Below are positions 56,687 through 64,000 of a stretch of DNA of 64,000 nucleotides, in pieces; the stretch's first letter is position 1, and the number at the start of each line of letters is the position of its first letter. The stretch spans positions 1 to 64,000 of the forward strand of contig NZ_VNIP01000014.1 of the NCBI RefSeq assembly GCF_008370325.1. The letters are read 5' to 3'. Under the pieces are notes generated by a model. That model was not told where the DNA came from. It made no database searches and saw only the letters and a list, made by a program, of their open reading frames with translations. Source of the stretch: Martinezella tropici (GTDB taxonomy: Bacteria; Pseudomonadota; Alphaproteobacteria; Rhizobiales; Rhizobiaceae). A program made the position numbers and the translations under genes.

Positions 56687-57296
56687 AAGCTAACGCCCGA
56701 AGGCCGACCGGCCCTCGGCTTTCGGTCATGGACTCTTGGTGCGGCATTGCATGCGGACCAGCACCCACTGCGCAGAATTACGGCGACCGCCTTCAGCATG
56801 ATACACGCACGCCAATCTGAACCCGTCGGTGGTGGCCTGATGCCGAACTGCCGGGTGAGGAAAGAATACGCCGGGCAGGTTGCCGTGTGCCCTCTGCATA
56901 TTCGCAGGGGTGGCGAGTACGAGCTTGAAAAATTGGCAACCGGCCCGAGGATGGATGGTAGCGGATCTACGTATGGAAAGCATTCGAAGATTATTCATGC
57001 CAGAAAGATTGAGTTGCGGCTATCCAGTTCGCGTCGTGGGACGGTTTTTCCTGAAACTGTGAGCCGCAGGGGACCAGCCTGCAAACAGGATGGGCGGCAA
57101 TCCTGACATCTGCGAAACCGGCCACGAGTGACGACTGGTCGATCACTTTGGCGTCAACATTGTCGCAGATATAATCAATGGCGCGCCAGTAGATTCGGTT
57201 AGAAAGATCGAAAGAATCCCCTTGCGAATCAAGAAGTTGTTATTTTGTCTGCTCCGATGCAATTGATTTGCAGGCGTTTTTTCTGAGGAGGTCACA
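56687..57296. other. Non-coding or unrecognised stretch
   Basis: About 600 bases between the channel gene and repeat B; repeat B follows at 57297. Short frames occur on both strands, but none shows a ribosome site and family features together. No repeat other than the nearby copy B was seen. Confidence 0.35.
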
Positions 57297-57420
57297 GGTT
57301 CAGATCTCATCACATCAACGGATCTCATCTTTTGGCTATGGGTTGTCGTCTTTAAAAGAGTGGAGTCGCAGCCGAGCGAGGGACGATTGCTTTGCGTCCT
57401 CACATCGGCCGTTGATAACG
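57297..57420 (+). repeat. Dispersed degenerate repeat, copy B
   Basis: Matches 21308-21434 in the same orientation with shared blocks CACATCAA, TCGTCTTTAAAA, GCTTTGCGTC and ATCGG. Together they flank ~36 kb. Confidence 0.6.
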
Positions 57421-57513
57421 GAGCATCGTGCATAATCCGCTGAGTTGCACGTTCGATTTTCTTTCAAGAGCTACGCCCGGTGAACCGTCTGCACTCAAGG
57501 ATATCCAGCAAGC

Positions 57514-58233
57514 TTATCGGCGCGCTGAGCGAACTAACGGCTCGTGTGCGCCTAGCTTACGGGAGAGCTCGGCGGCAGCTTGCGTCAATACGCTAAGATG
57601 GGAGGATTGGGCGTCTGGCGTGAACCTTTGCATCTGGACGGTAAGGCCGATGGCCCCAACCAGCGCATTACCAACTCCGAACACAGGCACACCGATCGCC
57701 CCGGTATCCGGATCTCGTTCCCCGAGTGAGATGTAATAGCCTTTATTCCTGATATCGTCGTAAAATGGTCCGGGCTCACCCGAAAACGCGACAAGGATGC
57801 GGGCGGTGGCGCCTTTGTCCAGCGGCAGGGCCGCACCTTCTTCCAAGTAGTGCCGGAAGATCCGTTCGGCGTGGTGCCGGTAAAGGCAAATACGCCGGTC
57901 GCCATCCTTGATGTAAAAGGCAGCGGTTTCTTGCGTGCTGTCGACAAGCTCCCTGAGCGTCGGCCGGACATAGTCGGCGAGGTTGAAGGCGCGCTGGTAC
58001 TGATTGCCGAGGCGGTAGAGCGATGATCCTAGCCGAAAGCGGCCGTCAGCCTCCCGAAACAGATATCCGAAACGTTCAAGCGAGGCGGCGAGCCGCAAGA
58101 TCGTGCTGGGATAAAGGCCTGTTCTTTGGGCGAGCTCGTTCAGGGTTAGTCTTGGATCCGCATCATCGAATGCGTCGAGAATGGATAGCGCGCGTTCGAC
58201 GGCTTCCACACGCTGTTCTTTCTGCCCGGCCAT
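57514..58233 (-). CDS. IclR-family transcriptional regulator
   Basis: A 239-residue regulator. The winged helix is LTLNELAQRTGLYPSTILR, near residue 35, followed by a C-terminal ligand domain (VAFSGEPGPFYDDIRNKGY, GAIGVPVFGVGNALVGAIG). ATG 58233 is the start. Same direction as the thioesterase and lyase genes upstream, so it may be the last gene of their operon or have its own promoter. It likely controls the divergent CoA-transferase and importer genes, probably responding to an organic acid or its CoA ester. Confidence 0.9.
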   Translation of the reverse strand: MAGQKEQRVEAVERALSILDAFDDADPRLTLNELAQRTGLYPSTILRLAASLERFGYLFREADGRFRLGSSLYRLGNQYQRAFNLADYVRPTLRELVDSTQETAAFYIKDGDRRICLYRHHAERIFRHYLEEGAALPLDKGATARILVAFSGEPGPFYDDIRNKGYYISLGERDPDTGAIGVPVFGVGNALVGAIGLTVQMQRFTPDAQSSHLSVLTQAAAELSRKLGAHEPLVRSARR

Positions 58234-58353
58234 CAAACCCCTCCACCCTTTGTAAACTCTTCATGCACATTTGCTTTCGCCGGTGCGCCTTGCGAATCCA
58301 TATAGTGTATTCGGTGCGCGATGACACCGGGAGAGAGGGCCGCAGAAGCCGTA

Positions 58354-58758
58354 TCAGCGGCGTGTGATGATTTTCCACACCCCGTGGGCGCTCGCGACAT
58401 GTCGATCCTCAACGAACAGTTCCCCCCGCATGAAGACGAGCTGACGGGTTTCTCGCACCACTGTGCAACTGATATCGACAGTTTCGCCGATCTTGACCGG
58501 TTCGAGGAACTGCATGTCGAACTGCACGGTGGCCTGAGCACGGGTCGGATCGCCCTGTCGGGCAGTCTTGCCCATCGCACGATCCGCGAGCGTCATCAAC
58601 ATCCCACCCTGGACGTAGCTGGCGCGGTTTTTGTGCTTGGCCTCGGCATGAAAGCGGAACCTTCCGTTCCCGTCGGAAGTCGTTTGATGAAAGATAGGCC
58701 CAACAAGTTTGATGAAGCCACCGTCTTGTTCCTCAACCCAGTCGATCTCGTTGTTCAT
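58354..58758 (-). CDS. Hotdog-fold acyl-CoA thioesterase (PaaI-like)
   Basis: A 134-residue hotdog protein with the QGGMLMTLADRAMG block that holds the active-site region of PaaI-type thioesterases. ATG 58758 begins MNNEIDW; an earlier start at 58830 would add 24 unfavourable residues. The ATG overlaps the stop (ATGA) of a short upstream frame that may be a remnant. The enzyme would release acids from trapped CoA esters, fitting the CoA-based pathway around it. Confidence 0.85.
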   Translation of the reverse strand: MNNEIDWVEEQDGGFIKLVGPIFHQTTSDGNGRFRFHAEAKHKNRASYVQGGMLMTLADRAMGKTARQGDPTRAQATVQFDMQFLEPVKIGETVDISCTVVRETRQLVFMRGELFVEDRHVASAHGVWKIITRR

Positions 58759-58919
58759 GCACCCATACCCCGTAGCGGAATGATGCCGAGCGCGCCAGCA
58801 AGCATCGCAAACATCAATTCGATCACCCATCCGATAGCGGCCTTCTGGTTCTCACCATAGTTGATGTCGAGGAGCGCGCGGACGGATCGAAAATGTCAGA
58901 TCGAGAGTGGAAGCACCAC

Positions 58920-59852
58920 TCAGGCGTAGTGGAAGCCCTTGGGCAGGCCCGCGTCCTGGACATGGCCGTAGAGCGCCTCGCCTGGCAGGCCGGACAGAAT
59001 GACCGGACGCGCGGCGATCAACGTGTCGATGTCGATGCCGGTTTTGAGACCCATGGCCTCGAGCATGAACACAAGGTCTTCCGTTACGATATTGCCGGTG
59101 GCGCCCGGTGCATAGGGACATCCACCCAGGCCGGCCTGGGAGGAATCGAAGGTGGTAACACCGACTTCGAGCGCCGCCACGACATTGCCGAGACCCTGAC
59201 CGCGGGTGTTATGAAAATGCGCGCCACCGGCCTTTTCGCCAATTTCGCTCTTCAGCCGCTTGAACAGCCGCTTCACCTGCGTCGGATTGCCATATCCCGT
59301 CGTGTCGGACAGGCCAATCGTGTCTGCACCTGCTTCGGCAAGCATGCCGGCAAGCCTGATGACCCAGTCTTCCGAAATCGGGCCTTCCATCGTGCAACCG
59401 AAGGCAGTTGAAATCCCGACCTCGATGCCCGGCCTGTAGCCATCCGGTTGCTCGTGACGAAGGCGATTGACGCGTGCGACATCCTCGACCGCTTCCTCGA
59501 CAGTGCGGTTGATATTGGCCTTGCTATGCGCCTGAGAGGCGGAAACCGGCATGGTGATTTTGTGCGTGTGGGCCGCAAAGGCCTTTTCGGCGCCGCGAAG
59601 ATTAGGAACGAGCGCCAGGACCGTCAGGTCCGGAATCGCGATCGCCGCCTGGACAATATCTGCGCAGTCGGCCATTTGCGGAAGAAGCTTCGGCGAAACG
59701 AAAGACCCCACCTCGATCTCGGACAGTCCGGACGCGGCGAGTGCCTTGATCCATGCGATCTTGGTCTGCGTTGGCATGATGCGCTTGATGCTCTGCAACC
59801 CATCGCGCGGTCCGACTTCACTGACGATGATGTCGCGGTTCACCGGTTCCAT
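58920..59852 (-). CDS. HMG-CoA lyase-like aldolase
   Basis: A 310-residue TIM-barrel lyase of the HMGL family, which splits 3-hydroxy-3-methylacyl-CoA esters (usually HMG-CoA to acetoacetate and acetyl-CoA). Conserved residues: EVGPRDGLQS near residue 12, AHFHNTRGQGLGN metal histidines, and AGLGGCPYAPGATGN with the catalytic cysteine. ATG 59852 follows GGAGGAGATTCTA. Starts the leftward unit, back to back with the CoA-transferase. Confidence 0.93.
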   Translation of the reverse strand: MEPVNRDIIVSEVGPRDGLQSIKRIMPTQTKIAWIKALAASGLSEIEVGSFVSPKLLPQMADCADIVQAAIAIPDLTVLALVPNLRGAEKAFAAHTHKITMPVSASQAHSKANINRTVEEAVEDVARVNRLRHEQPDGYRPGIEVGISTAFGCTMEGPISEDWVIRLAGMLAEAGADTIGLSDTTGYGNPTQVKRLFKRLKSEIGEKAGGAHFHNTRGQGLGNVVAALEVGVTTFDSSQAGLGGCPYAPGATGNIVTEDLVFMLEAMGLKTGIDIDTLIAARPVILSGLPGEALYGHVQDAGLPKGFHYA

Positions 59853-60114
59853 TAGAATCTCCTCCAACTCCAGAAATAGAAGCATGTTCTACTAGATGGA
59901 AATATAGGCTTCGTCAAACCTGTGGCAAGCGGATTTTGATTGGATTTTGCGCATCCGGTTGCTCGAAGACGAGCCTCATCACGGTAGTGCTTTGCTTTCA
60001 AACGAATAAAGCCGATTGCGGAATTGCTCAGGTGAATCTGATCTTTTTCAACCGAGCTGGGGCGATTGAGGGCAGACATCAGGCACTCAGGTTGCGGCGC
60101 AGCATCTAATTTTC

Positions 60115-60120
60115 TTGACA
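60115..60120 (+). promoter_or_regulatory. Candidate -35 box (TTGACA) of the CoA-transferase unit
   Basis: TTGACA lies 72 bases before the TTG start of the CoA-transferase gene. The matching -10 is weak (CAGATT or AGATTT near 60138). Confidence 0.35.
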
Positions 60121-60160
60121 ATGAGAAAGGACGAGGACAGATTTCACATTAATAGAAAGT

Positions 60161-60179
60161 AATTCTATCTGACAGAATT
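60161..60179. promoter_or_regulatory. Inverted repeat AATTCT-N7-AGAATT before the CoA-transferase
   Basis: A perfect 6-base inverted repeat with a 7-base gap, 13 bases before the start codon. It is a plausible site for the IclR regulator. Confidence 0.5.
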
Positions 60180-60192
60180 TGGGAGAGCGCTT

Positions 60193-61437
60193 TTGAACCA
60201 GCCGTTCCGCGACAATAGCAGCCTGCCGCTTGCGGGCATCAAGGTCGTTGAGTTCTCGCACATGATCATGGGCCCGAGCTGCGGCATGATCTTGGCGGAT
60301 CTCGGCGCTGATGTGGTCAAGATCGAGCCCTACCCAAACGGCGACAATACACGCCGTCTGAATGGCTCGGGTGCAGGCTTTTTCCCAACGTTCAATCGTA
60401 ACAAGCGCAGCCTTGTCCTCGATCTGAAGTCGAAGGACGGCAAGGATGTCGCCCAGAAGCTGATCGACCAGGCGGATGTGTTGATCGAGAATTTCCGCCC
60501 CGGCGCGCTCGACAAGCTCGGCTTCGGCTATGCGACTCAGAGAGCAAGCAATCCCGGCCTGATCTATTGCTCGCTCAAGGGTTTTCTGTCCGGCCCCTAC
60601 GAGCACCGAGCAGCCCTCGATGAAGTGGTCCAGATGATGGGCGGGCTTGCCTATATGACCGGCCCTACGGGGCGCCCCTTACGCGCCGGCGCTTCGGTCA
60701 ATGATGTCATGGGCGGCATGTTTGGAGCTATCGCCATCCTCGCCGCCTTGCACGAACGATCGAAGACGGCCAAGGGTCAGTTTGTGCGCAGTGCACTCTT
60801 TGAAAACAACGTGTTTCTGGTCGCCCAGCACATGTTGCAGATGGCAGTCACCGGAAAGCCCGCCGCCCCCCTGCCGGAACGTATCTCGGCCTGGGCCGTC
60901 TACGATCTGTTCGATACCGGTGACGGCGAGCAGATCTTCGTCGGCGTCGTCAGCGACACCCAGTGGGCGGCGTTCTGCAAGGCCCTCGGTCTGGAGAAGT
61001 TCCTGGACAATCCCGATCTGCAGACGAACGCCAATCGTGTCCTGCATCGGGCCGGCTTCATGCCCGACATCAAGGCGATCTTTGCCGCCATGACGCTGAA
61101 AGATGCACTGGCGCGCTGTGAAGAAATCGGCCTTCCGTTTGCGCCGATCGCCAAGCCGCAGGACCTGTTCGACGATCCCCATGTCAGCGAGCCGGGCGGC
61201 ATGGTCGATGTCGTCCTGCCCAATGGCACGCCGACCAGGGTTCCAACCTTGCCCATCGATTTTAACGGAGAGCGGCTTGGTCTGCGCCTCGATATTCCGC
61301 GCTGTGGTGAACACAGCCTCGAGCTCCTGCGCGAGCTTGGCTACGCCCAGGCCGACATCGACCGCATGGTCGCCGATGGTCGTGTCGGCCGCGAAGACGA
61401 GCGCGACGAGCCGGCGCCGAGGCGCAAGCTTGCATGA
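60193..61437 (+). CDS. Family III (CaiB/BaiF) CoA-transferase
   Basis: A 414-residue enzyme that moves CoA between carboxylic acids. Family blocks: GIKVVEFSHMIMGPSCGMILADLG and DVVKIEP at the start, then the Asp in AALDEVVQMMGGLAYMTGP, the nucleophile position. Start is TTG 60193 behind GGGAGAGCG; no ATG is nearby. Leads the rightward unit that continues with an ABC importer, suggesting an imported acid is activated here and then cleaved by the lyase encoded divergently. Confidence 0.9.
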   Translation: MNQPFRDNSSLPLAGIKVVEFSHMIMGPSCGMILADLGADVVKIEPYPNGDNTRRLNGSGAGFFPTFNRNKRSLVLDLKSKDGKDVAQKLIDQADVLIENFRPGALDKLGFGYATQRASNPGLIYCSLKGFLSGPYEHRAALDEVVQMMGGLAYMTGPTGRPLRAGASVNDVMGGMFGAIAILAALHERSKTAKGQFVRSALFENNVFLVAQHMLQMAVTGKPAAPLPERISAWAVYDLFDTGDGEQIFVGVVSDTQWAAFCKALGLEKFLDNPDLQTNANRVLHRAGFMPDIKAIFAAMTLKDALARCEEIGLPFAPIAKPQDLFDDPHVSEPGGMVDVVLPNGTPTRVPTLPIDFNGERLGLRLDIPRCGEHSLELLRELGYAQADIDRMVADGRVGREDERDEPAPRRKLA

Positions 61438-61441
61438 TTTT

Positions 61442-61470
61442 TGATACGCCGCGTAGCGCGCGGCGTATCA
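61442..61470. other. Strong intergenic hairpin
   Basis: TGATACGCCGCG, loop TAGCG, then its exact complement: a 12-base GC-rich stem between the CoA-transferase and ABC genes. It lacks a following T-run, so it is more likely an mRNA-stability or processing hairpin than a classic terminator. Confidence 0.65.
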
Positions 61471-61545
61471 TCCCGCACAGGGGAAACGTGGATCGGGTTG
61501 AGAGATTGGCCGCGGATGACTGCGGCACGCCATTGGGAGGAGCCC

Positions 61546-62334
61546 ATGACAATGCAATCAGCCTCGGCTGTGGAACTGAGAAACGTCGCCGTCAAATTCG
61601 GCGCCTTCACTGCGGTCGCGGAGATGAACCTGACCGTCAAGGATGCAGAGTTCGTCGCGGTCGTCGGACCGACGGGCTGCGGAAAATCCACCATCCTTAA
61701 TGTCGTCACCGGATTGTTGAAGGCCGCCAATGGCGATGTCGAGATTTTTGGCGAGAGGCTGAAGGGTCTGAATTCCCGCAGCGGATACATGCTGCAGCAG
61801 GAGGCGATCCTGCCGTGGAAAACCGCCGAGGACAATGTCGGCCTCGGCCTGGTCTTCCAAGGTGTCGCCAAGGATGAGGCTCGCGCGCGGGCCCGTGAAT
61901 GGATGGCAAAGGTCGGGCTCAAGGGCTTCGAAAAGCGCTATCCGCACCAATTGTCGGGCGGGCAGCGCAAGCGCATCGCCATGGCACAGACGCTGATCAT
62001 GGAGCCGAAGATAGTCCTGATGGACGAGCCTTTCTCGGCACTCGATGTCCATACGCGGCGCCTGATGCACCGTATTCTTCTCGATCTCTGGCAAGCCGAC
62101 CGGCGCTCGCTGATCTTCATAACCCATGATCTCGAGGAGGCGATCGTACTGGCGGACCGTGTGGTCGTCATGTCGGCCGGTCCTGGCAGCCGAATCGTCG
62201 GGGATGTCGAGATCAATCTTCCCCGTCCGAGAGATGTCTCGCAGCTCGCGACGACCGACGAATTTATGCGGCTGTACCGACAGATTTGGGACATGCTCGG
62301 CAAGGAAGTGGAGAAAAGCTATGTCAATCAGTGA
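61546..62334 (+). CDS. ABC transporter ATP-binding protein (NitT/TauT type)
   Basis: A 262-residue ATPase. Walker A VVGPTGCGKSTILN, signature QLSGGQRKRIAMAQTL, Walker B IVLMDEPFSALD. ATG 61546 follows GGGAGGAG; the longer frame starts in a hairpin. It powers the importer with the permease that overlaps its end by 14 bases. Confidence 0.93.
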   Translation: MTMQSASAVELRNVAVKFGAFTAVAEMNLTVKDAEFVAVVGPTGCGKSTILNVVTGLLKAANGDVEIFGERLKGLNSRSGYMLQQEAILPWKTAEDNVGLGLVFQGVAKDEARARAREWMAKVGLKGFEKRYPHQLSGGQRKRIAMAQTLIMEPKIVLMDEPFSALDVHTRRLMHRILLDLWQADRRSLIFITHDLEEAIVLADRVVVMSAGPGSRIVGDVEINLPRPRDVSQLATTDEFMRLYRQIWDMLGKEVEKSYVNQ

Positions 62335-63163
62335 CACGTCCGCAAGGGCCGGCGCACGACGTGCAGTCGGCGGTTCCATGCGGCTTCCCTATAAGGCCAA
62401 GGTTCTTCTGGCCCAGGTGATCATCATCGTCGGCTTCCTTGGCCTTTGGGAAATAGGTGTGCGTAGCGCGCTGCTCGACCCGTTCTTCTTTCCGGCGCCA
62501 AGCGCGATCGTGCTGCGCGTCTTCGAATGGGTTCAGACGCGGGAATTGTGGACCGATCTCGGCATTACCCTGCTCGAGACCGTGCTTTCCTTCGTCATCG
62601 GCATCACGGGTGGCACCGTTCTTGGCGTTTGGCTCGGTTTGTCGAAATTCGCTTCGGACATTTTCCAGCCCTTCATCAAGGTCTTCAATGCCATCCCACG
62701 CGTGCTGCTCGCACCGATCTTCGTCATCTGGTTCGGCATCGGGCTCGCCTCGAAAGTGGCGCTCGGCGTGATGATCGTGCTGTTTATTGCTTTCTTCAAC
62801 ACCTACCAGGGTGTGCGCGAAGTCAATCCGGTCGTGCTCGCCAATGCCAGGCTTTTGAAGGCAAGCAAGCTTGCCCTGTTGCGCCACGTCTACCTGCCGT
62901 CGGCGACCAGCTTTATCCTTTCGTCGCTTCGCGTCTCGGTCGGCATGGCCGTTCTCGGTGCGGTCGTCGCCGAATATCTCGGATCGTCCTACGGCCTCGG
63001 CAACCGTATTGGCCAGGCGGAGGGCGTCATGGATGCGACAGGCGTGTTTGCAGGTCTCGTCATCCTGTCACTTTTCGTCGTCGTCCTCGACGGCCTCGTC
63101 GACCGTCTCGAGAAGCGTCTGCTGGTTTGGAGACCGGTATCGCATCCCGAGCATGAAGCATAA
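62321..63163 (+). CDS. ABC transporter permease (NitT/TauT type)
   Basis: A 280-residue inner-membrane permease with six hydrophobic segments (for example LAQVIIIVGFLGLWEIGV and VGMAVLGAVVAEYLG) and the EAA loop region near NARLLKASKLALLRHVYLPS. ATG 62321 overlaps the ATPase stop. Confidence 0.93.
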   Translation: MSISDTSARAGARRAVGGSMRLPYKAKVLLAQVIIIVGFLGLWEIGVRSALLDPFFFPAPSAIVLRVFEWVQTRELWTDLGITLLETVLSFVIGITGGTVLGVWLGLSKFASDIFQPFIKVFNAIPRVLLAPIFVIWFGIGLASKVALGVMIVLFIAFFNTYQGVREVNPVVLANARLLKASKLALLRHVYLPSATSFILSSLRVSVGMAVLGAVVAEYLGSSYGLGNRIGQAEGVMDATGVFAGLVILSLFVVVLDGLVDRLEKRLLVWRPVSHPEHEA

Positions 63164-63188
63164 TTCTATTCTGAGGAGGAGAATGGAC

Positions 63189-64000
63189 ATGAAATCACGT
63201 ATTACAGCCCTGAGCGTTACCGCCTGCCTTTCCCTGTCGTTGTCACTGGCGCAGGCGGGCGCCGCCGAACCCGAAAAGAAAGACATTTCCCTAGGCGTCG
63301 GCTCGGTAATCATGAGCTACATGCCGGTCGGTCTGGCCGATGCAACAGGTGCCTTCAAGAAGCAGGGTCTCAACGTCACCGTCGAAAATTTCAAGGCCGG
63401 CGGCTCGAAGGCGCTGCAGGCGCTGATCGGCGGTTCGGTCGATGTGGTCGTCGGTGCCTACGACCACACAATCCAGATGCAGGCGAAGGGCAAGTTCGTC
63501 GAATGCGTCGTGCAGTTCAACACGCTCCCCGGCAATTCGCTGGCCGTCCGTTCAGCGCTCGCCGATAAGGTCAATTCGGGCGCCGATCTCAAAGGTCTGA
63601 AGATCGGCATCACGACACCCGGTTCCAGCACCGATATGGCCATTCGCTACTATATGCAGCGCAATGGTCTGAAGCCGACGGATGCGCAAATCATAGCAGT
63701 CGGCAGCGGGACGCCAGGCATGGTGGCGCTGGAACAGGGCAATGTCGATGCGCTGATCTACTGGGACCCGGTCGCCACGATCCTCGAACAGAAGAAGGCG
63801 GTCAAAGTGCTGTTCGATGCACGCACACCGGAAGGCAATGTGAAGGCGTTCGGCGGCCCGGTCTCGCCATTCGCCTGCCTCTATGCCACCAAGGACGTTG
63901 TCGACAAGAACCCGGAGACGATCCAGCGTCTGGTCGACGCCTTCGTTTCGACCTTGCGTTTTATCCACGACAAGCCCTCAGCCGAGATTGTCGATGCACT
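63189..64000 (+). CDS. NMT1/TauA-like ABC substrate-binding protein (runs off the window)
   Basis: The first ~270 residues of a periplasmic binding protein. Signal peptide MKSRITALSVTACLSLSLSL followed by AQAGAAEPEK, then the NMT1-type fold (SYMPVGLADATGAFKKQG, ALIGGSVDVVVGAYDH). ATG 63189 (or 63183) follows AGGAGG. No stop occurs before base 64000. The ligand is unknown; the adjacent CoA-transferase suggests a carboxylic acid. Confidence 0.9.
   Translation, partial: MKSRITALSVTACLSLSLSLAQAGAAEPEKKDISLGVGSVIMSYMPVGLADATGAFKKQGLNVTVENFKAGGSKALQALIGGSVDVVVGAYDHTIQMQAKGKFVECVVQFNTLPGNSLAVRSALADKVNSGADLKGLKIGITTPGSSTDMAIRYYMQRNGLKPTDAQIIAVGSGTPGMVALEQGNVDALIYWDPVATILEQKKAVKVLFDARTPEGNVKAFGGPVSPFACLYATKDVVDKNPETIQRLVDAFVSTLRFIHDKPSAEIVDA

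Noticed and set aside
56747..57106. 119-codon open frame after the channel gene
   Set aside because: No ribosome site, no motif, and competing frames on both strands are equally long.
58759..58868. Short minus-strand frame ending in ATGA with the thioesterase start (WVIELMFAMLAGALGII)
   Set aside because: About 35 codons with no good start; may be the tail of a lost membrane protein but cannot be supported as a gene.
1..64000. CRISPR arrays, rRNA or complete tRNA genes
   Set aside because: No regularly spaced repeats and no rRNA or full tRNA sequence were seen.

Overview
The window looks like accessory DNA of an alphaproteobacterium of the Rhizobiales/Rhizobiaceae type. Grounds: a full-length rhizobial-style pyruvate carboxylase, a TrbI remnant, IS3/IS407-type and IS6-type insertion sequences, many NitT/TauT-type ABC genes and high-GC coding. 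It is a mosaic: two or three catabolic islands, one conserved metabolic gene (pyc) and a block of very large unknown genes, separated by decayed mobile elements. Family names rest on motifs read by eye; no database search was possible.

Region 1 (1-1670) is junk of transfer origin: the tail of a short-chain dehydrogenase, a frameshifted tyrosine recombinase fragment fused end to end with a 5'-truncated trbI. Region 2 (1671-17410) is a catabolic cluster. It has an XRE-cupin regulator, a GMC flavo-oxidase, two zinc alcohol dehydrogenases, a ketosteroid-dehydrogenase-like flavoprotein, two amidohydrolase-2 proteins bracketing a Rieske ferredoxin, a small ferredoxin with two paralogous ferredoxin reductases, an HpcH/HpaI aldolase and an OprB-like porin. 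A 26-bp sequence, 22/26 identical, lies upstream of two of its transcription units. The second amidohydrolase has lost most metal ligands, and no terminal oxygenase is present. A second, frameshifted dehydrogenase tail precedes pyc (17771-21244).

Region 3 (22433-36617) is a translationally coupled three-gene operon encoding about 1084, 1227 and 2418 residues. The proteins are mostly beta-rich and have no recognised signal peptide. The largest contains an OmpA-like segment and the smallest ends in a phospholipase-D-like fold whose catalytic His and Lys are gone. This is the best candidate for an undescribed system. An IS6 remnant and a RES-Xre toxin-antitoxin pair follow.

Region 4 (38340-49268) is a nucleoside and purine catabolism locus: an ABC importer, uridine phosphorylase, nucleoside hydrolase, CMP/guanine-type deaminase and a single-chain, eukaryote-like xanthine dehydrogenase, with a divergent LysR regulator. 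Region 5 (49505-53521) is a four-gene unknown operon with two tandem paralogs. A 75-residue gene, a complete 1.2-kb IS and a potassium-channel-like gene follow. A degenerate repeat of about 125 bp occurs at 21.3 kb and 57.3 kb in the same orientation, flanking regions 3-5.

Region 6 (57514-64000) holds an IclR regulator, hotdog thioesterase, HMG-CoA-lyase-like enzyme and, divergently, a family III CoA-transferase followed by an ABC importer whose binding protein runs off the end. This looks like uptake, CoA activation and cleavage of a branched carboxylic acid.
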